From assembly GCA_017858295.1 (NCBI GenBank), contig JAFMBU010000112.1:1-5659 (forward strand): a DNA stretch of 5,659 nt, written 5' to 3'. This DNA is from Porticoccaceae bacterium. Its GTDB lineage: Bacteria; Pseudomonadota; Gammaproteobacteria; Pseudomonadales; Porticoccaceae. The notes beneath the pieces are model-generated. The model saw only the letters and a list, made by a program, of their open reading frames with translations. It did no database searches and was not told where the DNA came from. How positions within the stretch are numbered: position 1 is the stretch's first letter; each line of letters opens with the position of its first letter. This document shows, piece after piece, positions 1 through 5,659 of the stretch. A program made the position numbers and the translations under genes.

Positions 1-634
1 TAGCCATCAGCTGACCGAGAATACGCTGCATAGATTCCATGGCATTGTTGCCCAGCTCCGGATTACTTGAATGCCCGGATCGCCCGGTGACAGTCAGCTT
101 CTCAATCATAATACCTTTATGCATTTTCACCGGACGCATATTGGTCGGTTCGCCGATCACCGCGCTGCGGGCAATAGGGGCGCCCGCTTCCACTAGAGCT
201 TTAGCTCCGCCCATGGAGGACTCCTCATCGGCGGTGGCAAGAATGATTAATGGCTGTTTTAAGTCTTTCACTGGCAGGGCTTTAAACGCTTCGATGGCCA
301 GAGGGAAAAAGCCCTTCATGTCACAGCTGCCGAGACCGTACCAGCGGTTGTCCCGCTCAGTTAATTCGAAGGGACTGCTATCCCAGAGTGATTCGTCACA
401 GGGCACGGTATCCGTATGACCGGCTAGCACCAGGCCGCCGGGGCCACTGCCATAGGTCGCGATAAGATTGGCTTTATTATTGCCCAGGTCCATGATCTCA
501 GTAGTAAAGCCGAGCTCTGCAAGAGTGTTGGCCAGTAGATCAATCACCTCGCGATTGCCCTGATCTATAGCCGGATTAATGCTGCTAATGGAGTTGCTGC
601 GAATAATGCGTGAGAGTAAATCGGTCAGTTCCAT
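1..634 (-). CDS. argE: Acetylornithine deacetylase, N-terminal 211 codons (runs off the left edge)
   Basis: This cytoplasmic M20-family metallohydrolase removes the acetyl group from N2-acetylornithine to give ornithine and acetate, in the linear arginine pathway. Reading the minus strand from the ATG at 634-632 gives an open frame with no stop to the window edge. Visible motifs are AGHTDTVP (residues 71-78, metal ligand H73), GLGSCDMKGF (100-109, bridging D105), ATADEESSMGG (133-143, catalytic base E137 and metal ligand E138) and IGEPT (160-164, metal ligand E162). GRSGHSS (184-190) opens the inserted dimerisation domain. Roles are assigned by analogy with E. coli ArgE, whose order and spacing match closely. 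The family is about 380 residues, so a little over half is present; the C-terminal metal-binding histidine lies outside the window. The start is supported by a Shine-Dalgarno sequence five bases upstream. DapE and other M20 peptidases are the alternatives, but the motif wording fits ArgE best. The gene is divergent from the ATPase gene to its right. Confidence 0.95.
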   Translation of the reverse strand, partial: MELTDLLSRIIRSNSISSINPAIDQGNREVIDLLANTLAELGFTTEIMDLGNNKANLIATYGSGPGGLVLAGHTDTVPCDESLWDSSPFELTERDNRWYGLGSCDMKGFFPLAIEAFKALPVKDLKQPLIILATADEESSMGGAKALVEAGAPIARSAVIGEPTNMRPVKMHKGIMIEKLTVTGRSGHSSNPELGNNAMESMQRILGQLMA

Positions 635-639
635 AATCG

Positions 640-645
640 CCTCTT
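640..645 (-). promoter_or_regulatory. Ribosome binding site of argE
   Basis: The minus strand reads AAGAGG here, followed by five bases and then the ATG at 634-632. This is a good Shine-Dalgarno match at normal spacing and fixes the argE start. Confidence 0.75.
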
Positions 646-772
646 TTATAGTCGTCTCTTCTTGGGCTAGTTATCCTGCCGCTTGCACTGAGTTTAGCGG
701 ATTGAACAATTTGCGCTACCTCTTAGGGGATTAGCGACTAAAATTGATGGATGGCAGGAACCGAATACAAAC

Positions 773-777
773 AGGAG
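773..777 (+). promoter_or_regulatory. Ribosome binding site that decides the ATPase start
   Basis: AGGAG lies six bases before the ATG at 784. The in-frame ATG at 751 has no comparable purine-rich stretch at the right distance; the GGGGA at 726-730 is about 20 bases away. This site therefore favours the start at 784. Confidence 0.8.
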
Positions 778-783
778 TTGATT

Positions 784-2571
784 ATGGACAAGAGATCGGT
801 GCCAAGCAGTGGTCTAGATCGTAGCAGTAATGTGGACCTGAGCAGTATTTTAAAAGATCTGATCAACGACGGTTTGATCACCCAGTCGGATGCCGCTGAG
901 ATTGTCGGCGCTCGGCGCAACCACAATACGGCGCTGCTTCACCCCCTAGAAATTGTCGCCGCCAAACAGCTTGTTTACGGCCCTGATCATAAACCCCTAA
1001 GTTTGGAATTGCTCACTGAATGGTTGGCCAAAAAATCCTGTTTGCAGCTGGCCCATATAGACCCATTAAAAATTAATGTTCCCGCGATCACCTCGATAAT
1101 GTCATTTGCCTATGCCCAGCGCTACGGCATTCTCTGCCTTAAAGTGCGCCGCGACGAACTGGTGATTGCCACTATGCAGCCCTTTGACCGCAGTTGGGTT
1201 GAGAGTCTTGAGCAGACCTCTCGCCGCACCATTCAAACCGTGGTTGCCAATCCCGCCGAAATCAAAAAATATACTCTCGAATTTTATTCCCTAGCGAAAT
1301 CTGTTTTTGGCGCCGGCTCCTCTGCAACTACTGGTGCCGGTATCGCTAATTTTGAGCAGTTGTTGGAAGTGGGCAAGCTAAAAGATGCCGATGCTCAGGA
1401 TCAACACATAGTGAATATTGTCGACTGGCTGCTGCAGTATGCTTTCGAGCAGCGTGCCAGTGATATTCATCTTGAGCCTCGCCGCGGCAAGGGCAAGGTG
1501 CGTTTTCGTATCGATGGTGTGCTGCATCTGGTGTATGAGCTACCAGACAATGTAATGACCGCCATGATCAGCCGGCTGAAAATTCTCGGGCGTATGGATG
1601 TGGCAGAAAAGCGCCGTCCTCAGGATGGCCGCATAAAAACCAAAGCCCCCAATGCCCGAGAAGTGGAACTGCGGCTCTCGACTATGCCCACCGCCTTTGG
1701 CGAAAAGCTAGTGATGCGAATCTTTGATCCCGATGTGCTGTTACGCAGTTTCTCCCAGCTGGGCTTGGAGGCCCAGGACTATGATCATTGGCAGTCAATG
1801 ATTAAGCGCGCCCACGGTATTGTTTTAGTTACAGGTCCCACGGGCTCAGGTAAAACCACCAGTCTCTACTCCACCCTCAAGCAGCTGGCCACGGATTCGG
1901 TAAATGTCAGCACAGTGGAAGATCCCATTGAAATGGTTGTCGACAGCTTTAACCAAAGCCAGATTCAGCCAGCCATTGATTTTGATTTTGCCGCCGGTAT
2001 TCGCACCCTGATGCGTCAGGACCCGGATATTATTATGGTTGGTGAGATTCGCGATCAGGCCACCGCCGAGATGGCAGTGCAGGCAGCACTGACCGGACAC
2101 CTAGTATTATCAACTCTGCACACCAATGATGCGCCAACCGCCATCAGTCGTCTGCTGGATCTCAATATGCCCGCCCACCTTATTAAAGCCACCTTAAATG
2201 GGGTGATGGCTCAGCGTTTGGTGCGAACGCTGTGCCCAGACTGTCGCAGTGAAGTGGTCTGTGACCGCGACGCCTGGCATGAGATGGTCGGCTCAGCTGA
2301 CCTGCCGCCACCGGCCAAAGTCTATCAGCCGAGCGGCTGTCTCGAATGCCGCAACACCGGCTATCTGGGTCGCGAGGGACTCTATGAAATTATGCCGTTG
2401 ACGAATGCCCTGCTCACCTATATAACTGCTGAGTCTGATATCCAAGAAATTCGTCGAGCGGCAATTTCTCAGGGCATGAAAACACTGCGTATGGCCGGAG
2501 CCGAAAAAGTGGTCGCCGGCATCACATCCATGGAGGAGGTGTTGCGGGTTACTCCTGAGCTTGGCCGATAA
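784..2571 (+). CDS. GspE/PilB-family type II secretion / type IV pilus assembly ATPase
   Basis: A 595-residue cytoplasmic motor ATPase of the family whose hexamers power pilus or pseudopilus polymerisation at the inner membrane. The N-terminal region (about 19-100) is helical and resembles the paired-helix N domains of PilB/MshE proteins. A T2SSE_N-like segment follows (about 90-175). The catalytic core starts near RASDIHLEPR (224-233). It holds Walker A GPTGSGKT (351-358, K357), the Asp box TVEDPIE (377-383), Walker B/glutamate box IIMVGEIRD (416-424, E421) and the His box TGHLVLSTLHTND (437-449). A zinc-binding tetracysteine motif follows: C484-x2-C487 and C519-x2-C522. All key residues are present, and the length fits PilB/MshE-type proteins better than typical GspE at about 500. 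The zinc motif and the GEIRD wording argue against a PilT-type retraction ATPase. No pilin, platform protein, secretin or peptidase gene is in view, so the partner machine is unknown and I give no symbol. The start at 784 is preferred to 751. glnE follows after 36 bases, so the two probably share a transcript. Confidence 0.93.
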   Translation: MDKRSVPSSGLDRSSNVDLSSILKDLINDGLITQSDAAEIVGARRNHNTALLHPLEIVAAKQLVYGPDHKPLSLELLTEWLAKKSCLQLAHIDPLKINVPAITSIMSFAYAQRYGILCLKVRRDELVIATMQPFDRSWVESLEQTSRRTIQTVVANPAEIKKYTLEFYSLAKSVFGAGSSATTGAGIANFEQLLEVGKLKDADAQDQHIVNIVDWLLQYAFEQRASDIHLEPRRGKGKVRFRIDGVLHLVYELPDNVMTAMISRLKILGRMDVAEKRRPQDGRIKTKAPNAREVELRLSTMPTAFGEKLVMRIFDPDVLLRSFSQLGLEAQDYDHWQSMIKRAHGIVLVTGPTGSGKTTSLYSTLKQLATDSVNVSTVEDPIEMVVDSFNQSQIQPAIDFDFAAGIRTLMRQDPDIIMVGEIRDQATAEMAVQAALTGHLVLSTLHTNDAPTAISRLLDLNMPAHLIKATLNGVMAQRLVRTLCPDCRSEVVCDRDAWHEMVGSADLPPPAKVYQPSGCLECRNTGYLGREGLYEIMPLTNALLTYITAESDIQEIRRAAISQGMKTLRMAGAEKVVAGITSMEEVLRVTPELGR

Positions 2572-2607
2572 GTCGCTAAGCCGCCAAATAATCGAGAAGA
2601 CCCCTCT

Positions 2608-5601
2608 ATGCCGCCCTCTCTGCCATCCTCTATGCCGAAAGCATTCCCGCAGCTGATCAGCGCTAGCTATCAGCGTCGCCTTGAGGGTTTTCAGACTGCT
2701 CATCGAGATCCCGATTGGCTCGTTGAGCGACTTGCTGAGTTCCCGAATTACCCTCTATTTGCAGAGCATTTACAGTTGCTCTGGGGCACCAGTGATTTTG
2801 TCGGCGAGCACAGCGCAACCGATCCCGAGATGTTTCAGCAGCTAGTCGACAGTGGTGATCTGCAGCGCAGCTATTCTCGAGAAGACTTTCAGCAAGCGAT
2901 AAACCAGCGGCTCTTAATTCGGGCCGAAGCCGGCAATGAAAAAGTTCTAGATGAAGAGCAGTTGGCTACCCATCTGCGCCTATTCCGTCGCCGTGAGCAG
3001 ATGCGAATTATCTGGCGCGACTTTAGTCGTCAGGCGTCTATGCCCGAAACCACCAGAGAGCTAACCTGGATGGCAGAGGCGGCCATTACGGCCTCTTTGG
3101 ATATACTGCATAGGATTACCTGCGAAGAGCTGGGTGCGCCCTTTAGCAGCGATGAGCCGGGAGCGTTAAAAAATGAAAAGACGCCGCAAAACGAACAGCA
3201 AAAAATGCTGGTGCTGGCCATGGGTAAGATGGGTGCCGAAGAGCTCAATCTCTCATCGGATATAGATCTTATTTTCACCTACCCAGAAAAGGGCGAGACC
3301 CGCCGAACAGCTACCTCGCCAGCTGGCAAAACCGTCTCCAACCAAGAATTTTTTACCCGCCTAGGACAAAAGCTTATTGCTGCTCTGGATCGACAGACTG
3401 CCGACGGCTTTGTGTTTCGCGTGGATATGCGCCTGCGGCCCTACGGTCAGAGTGGCGCTCTGGTAATGAGTTTTGATGCACTGGAAGAATACTATTTAAC
3501 CCAGGGCCGCGAGTGGGAACGCTTCGCTATGGTTAAGGCCCGAGCGGTGGCTGGGGAGCCCGCGGACATTCAGCGGTTAGATGAGATTTTACGGCCTTTT
3601 ATCTATCGCAAATATCTCGATTTTGGTGCCATTGATGCACTGCGTGACCTAAAGCGCTCGATTAACCGCGAGTTAAAGCGCAAGGGGATGCAGACGGATA
3701 TCAAGCTGGGTCCCGGGGGCATTCGCGAAATCGAATTTATTACCCAGGCCTTTCAGCTGGTTCGCGGTGGCCGCAATAGTGCGCTGCAGACCCCCTCTCT
3801 CTATCAAGCTTTGCAGCAGCTCGCTGCCGATCAGATTATTGATGACAGCGATCGCGACAATCTCTGGCAGGCCTACAGCTTTTTACGCAATACCGAACAC
3901 GCACTCCAGGGCATAGCCGATAAACAGACTCAGCAATTGCCCGAAGATGATCTTGGTCAACAGCGAGTCGCCTTAATTGTCGGCTATGACAGTTGGGCGG
4001 ATTTTCAGCAGCAGCTAAAGAGCCATCGCGACTATGTTATGTCAGTGTTTGAGGATATGTTTGCCGACCCCGATACTCAAGCTGAGGACCCGGGCGCTAG
4101 CAGTAAAGCGTTGGACGATGATTCGATTTGGCGCCAGACACCGGAGCTCGCCGAGCTGCTTGAGCACCTTCTTGGTGCTGGCTACAGAGAGCCTCAGGCA
4201 GTCGCCCAACAGCTCTACAGCATCTACCACAGCAAAGCCGTGATCGGTCTGGACCTTGAGCCGCGCAGTCGCCTCGACAAACTGATGCCCAGCGTAGTCG
4301 CAGCTTGCGCCGCTGCAGACAATAACAGCACAACCCTCAGTCGAGTGGTGGGCCTTATTCAGGCGGTGCTGCGGCGCAGTGCCTATCTGGTGCTATTGGC
4401 GGAGAACCCCACAGCACTGCAGCAACTAGTGCTCTTATGCCAGAGCAGCAGCTGGATCGCCGAACAGCTTACCGCTTATCCAGTCCTGCTCGATGAACTT
4501 CTCGACAGCGAAAGCCTGTTTACGGCGCAAAGTAAAGACTCGCTTCAAGACCAGTTGCGCCAGCAGATGCTGCGTGTGCCCGACGATGATCTCGAACAGC
4601 AGATGGAGGCGATTCGCTACTTTGTGCGTTCCAATAGCCTGCGAGTGGCAGCCTGCGATATCACTCAAGTCATACCTCTAATGCAGGTTAGTGACTATCT
4701 GACTTGGATCGCCGAGGTGGTTATTGAGCAGACCCTGACCATTGCCTGGCAGCATCTCAGCCAGCAGTATGGTCAGCCCGAGGGTGCTAGTTTGCAGTCG
4801 CCGGGCTTTATCGTTCTCGGTTATGGCAAGTTGGGGGGCATTGAACTGGGGTATAAATCCGACCTGGATCTGGTCTTCCTTCATCGAGGTTCCTCTGGGC
4901 AGACAGACGGTGGACCGCGGAGCATTGATAACAGCACATTCTATGCCCGCCTCGGTCAACGCATCATTCATGTGCTGTCCACCGTTACATCCTCTGGCGC
5001 CGCCTATGAGATTGATATGCGTCTGCGACCCTCGGGCAATTCCGGCATGCTGGTCTCCTCTCTGGCGGCATTTGAAAAATATCAGCGCGAAAGTGCTTGG
5101 ACCTGGGAGCAACAGGCATTGGTTCGTGCTCGTGTGGTGGCGGGTGAGAAGGCTCTCGCGGATGACTTCAAGCGTCTGCGTCAGGCCGTTCTTATGCAAC
5201 CGCGGGATGAGCAGGTTCTGCGTACTGAAGTAGAGCAAATGCGGGAAAAAATGCGCAAACATCTCGGCAGGCCATCGAAAGAGGGCAAATACTCCCTTAA
5301 GCAAGGTGCCGGAGGTATCGTCGATATTGAATTTATGGTTCAATTTGCAGTCTTGGCTTGGTCGCACAATCACCCCGACATTAGCCGCTGGAGTGATACC
5401 ATTCGCACATTAGAGTCACTGGCTCAGTGTGGGCTGTTATCGGAGCAACAATCCGGCATGTTAATCGACGCTTACAAGAGATACCGCTCAGCAGGACATC
5501 GCCTACAGCTGCAGAATCAGTTGGCGGAGGTGCCTAGCTCAGAGTTTCTTCAGTGCCGGGAGTGGGTGATAGCCGAATGGAAACACTTTTTTAAGCGCTA
5601 A
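2608..5601 (+). CDS. glnE: Bifunctional glutamine synthetase adenylyltransferase / adenylyl-removing enzyme
   Basis: GlnE attaches AMP to, and removes it phosphorolytically from, a tyrosine on each glutamine synthetase subunit. In the known family PII, PII-UMP and glutamine control it, so it tunes nitrogen assimilation in the cytoplasm. The 997 residues form the expected two halves. The N-terminal deadenylylase half has MGKMGAEELNLSSDIDLIF (205-223, metal ligands D218 and D220) and VDMRLRPYGQSG (272-283, D273). The C-terminal adenylyltransferase half has LGYGKLGGIELGYKSDLDL (737-755, D752 and D754) and IDMRLRPSGNSG (802-813, D803). Each nucleotidyltransferase domain is followed by a helical domain with a matching motif: GPGGIREIEF (368-377) and GAGGIVDIEF (900-909). 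Both sites look functional. E. coli GlnE is 946 residues, so this one is slightly long; the N-terminus and an acidic linker near 485-505 may account for it. The start at 2608 has only a weak ribosome site (GAGAAG, 2594-2599, eight bases away). The in-frame ATG at 2632 has none. The stop lies inside a 15-bp tandem repeat. Confidence 0.97.
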   Translation: MPPSLPSSMPKAFPQLISASYQRRLEGFQTAHRDPDWLVERLAEFPNYPLFAEHLQLLWGTSDFVGEHSATDPEMFQQLVDSGDLQRSYSREDFQQAINQRLLIRAEAGNEKVLDEEQLATHLRLFRRREQMRIIWRDFSRQASMPETTRELTWMAEAAITASLDILHRITCEELGAPFSSDEPGALKNEKTPQNEQQKMLVLAMGKMGAEELNLSSDIDLIFTYPEKGETRRTATSPAGKTVSNQEFFTRLGQKLIAALDRQTADGFVFRVDMRLRPYGQSGALVMSFDALEEYYLTQGREWERFAMVKARAVAGEPADIQRLDEILRPFIYRKYLDFGAIDALRDLKRSINRELKRKGMQTDIKLGPGGIREIEFITQAFQLVRGGRNSALQTPSLYQALQQLAADQIIDDSDRDNLWQAYSFLRNTEHALQGIADKQTQQLPEDDLGQQRVALIVGYDSWADFQQQLKSHRDYVMSVFEDMFADPDTQAEDPGASSKALDDDSIWRQTPELAELLEHLLGAGYREPQAVAQQLYSIYHSKAVIGLDLEPRSRLDKLMPSVVAACAAADNNSTTLSRVVGLIQAVLRRSAYLVLLAENPTALQQLVLLCQSSSWIAEQLTAYPVLLDELLDSESLFTAQSKDSLQDQLRQQMLRVPDDDLEQQMEAIRYFVRSNSLRVAACDITQVIPLMQVSDYLTWIAEVVIEQTLTIAWQHLSQQYGQPEGASLQSPGFIVLGYGKLGGIELGYKSDLDLVFLHRGSSGQTDGGPRSIDNSTFYARLGQRIIHVLSTVTSSGAAYEIDMRLRPSGNSGMLVSSLAAFEKYQRESAWTWEQQALVRARVVAGEKALADDFKRLRQAVLMQPRDEQVLRTEVEQMREKMRKHLGRPSKEGKYSLKQGAGGIVDIEFMVQFAVLAWSHNHPDISRWSDTIRTLESLAQCGLLSEQQSGMLIDAYKRYRSAGHRLQLQNQLAEVPSSEFLQCREWVIAEWKHFFKR

Positions 5602-5634
5602 GTATTTAAGCGCTAAGTATTTAAGAGCAAATTA
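5590..5634 (+). repeat. 15-bp tandem repeat, three copies, across the glnE stop codon
   Basis: The unit TTTAAGCGCTAAGTA occurs exactly at 5590-5604 and 5605-5619. A third, degenerate copy matching 12 of 15 bases follows at 5620-5634. Copy 1 encodes the last codons of glnE (part of a Phe codon onward, Lys, Arg, stop), so the stop TAA at 5599-5601 lies inside the unit. Each unit contains the 6-bp palindrome AGCGCT but no stem long enough for a rho-independent terminator, and no T-run follows. Copy number changes downstream of the stop would leave GlnE unchanged. Replication slippage is the simplest origin. The remaining bases to 5659 are AT-rich, with no gene start or clear promoter that I can support. 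Confidence 0.85.
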
Positions 5635-5659
5635 ATTTAATAAACAAAGAGTTAAAAAG

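Larger units (their letters stand above)
635..783. other. Divergent intergenic region between argE and the ATPase gene
   Basis: This 149-bp gap must carry the 5' ends of both transcripts unless the ATPase gene is driven from elsewhere. I see no strong sigma70 promoter on either strand. The best plus-strand candidate is TTGCAC (683-688), 16 bases, then AACAAT (705-710), which is weak. On the minus strand TATAAA (650-645) looks like a -10 box, but it sits only 10 bases before the argE start codon and has no -35 partner. Two short inverted repeats are present: ATTG-AA-CAAT (701-710) and TTAG-CGA-CTAA (731-741). Either could be a weak operator or chance. I do not see a pair of AT-rich ArgR boxes, so arginine repression of argE is not supported by sequence here. 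Confidence 0.6.

Noticed and set aside
39..419. 126-codon open frame on the plus strand
   Set aside because: It lies antisense within argE, whose motifs are unmistakable on the minus strand. The translated product has no recognisable domain.
645..650. TATAAA on the minus strand as an argE -10 box
   Set aside because: It would put the transcript start almost on the start codon, overlaps the ribosome binding site region and has no -35 element at proper spacing.
2561..2587. Possible hairpin TTGGC...GCCAA between the ATPase gene and glnE
   Set aside because: The arms are 5 bp with a 17-base loop and no T-run follows, so it is not a credible terminator.
2293..2703. 136-codon minus-strand frame spanning the ATPase-glnE junction
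   Set aside because: It is antisense to the zinc-binding end of the ATPase and the start of glnE, with no recognisable product.
4742..5233. 163-codon plus-strand frame overlapping glnE
   Set aside because: It is out of frame with glnE, which is continuous and motif-complete through this stretch; it is not a frameshift remnant or a nested gene.
2812..5340. Repeated nucleotidyltransferase motifs within glnE as a possible recent gene duplication or fusion
   Set aside because: The two-half architecture is the normal GlnE fold known across the family, with the halves strongly diverged here; it is not a recent event.
4678..5373. 231-codon open frame on the minus strand
   Set aside because: It is antisense to the conserved C-terminal adenylyltransferase domain of glnE and shows no domain or ribosome site of its own; it is a shadow of glnE codon use.

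Overview
The window looks like ordinary core chromosome of a gammaproteobacterium. The evidence is the ArgE and GlnE sequences, a moderate base composition and dense coding. The proteins resemble those of marine Pseudomonadales/Cellvibrionales-type bacteria, but that placement is an impression from memory and not a phylogenetic result. There is no sign of a phage, transposon, CRISPR array, toxin-antitoxin pair, tRNA or rRNA.

Layout: (1) Positions 1-634, minus strand, hold the first 211 codons of argE (acetylornithine deacetylase, arginine biosynthesis); the gene runs off the left edge. (2) Positions 635-783 are a divergent intergenic region with a good ribosome binding site for each flanking gene but no convincing sigma70 promoter. 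(3) Positions 784-2571, plus strand, encode a complete 595-residue GspE/PilB-family secretion or pilus assembly ATPase with intact Walker A, Asp box, Walker B and tetracysteine zinc motifs. (4) After a 36-nt gap, positions 2608-5601, plus strand, encode a complete 997-residue GlnE, the bifunctional glutamine synthetase adenylyltransferase/deadenylylase, with both nucleotidyltransferase sites intact. (5) Positions 5602-5659 are AT-rich and non-coding; a 15-bp tandem repeat spans the glnE stop codon.

The ATPase and glnE are probably cotranscribed, while argE is read the other way. The three products share no obvious pathway: arginine synthesis, a membrane-associated assembly motor, and control of nitrogen assimilation. 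The ATPase is an orphan here, with no pilin, platform protein or other secretion gene in view. I found no new system. The items most worth a second look are the tandem repeat over the glnE stop codon, a CGCTAA hexamer that recurs in the non-coding gaps, and the orphan ATPase beside glnE.
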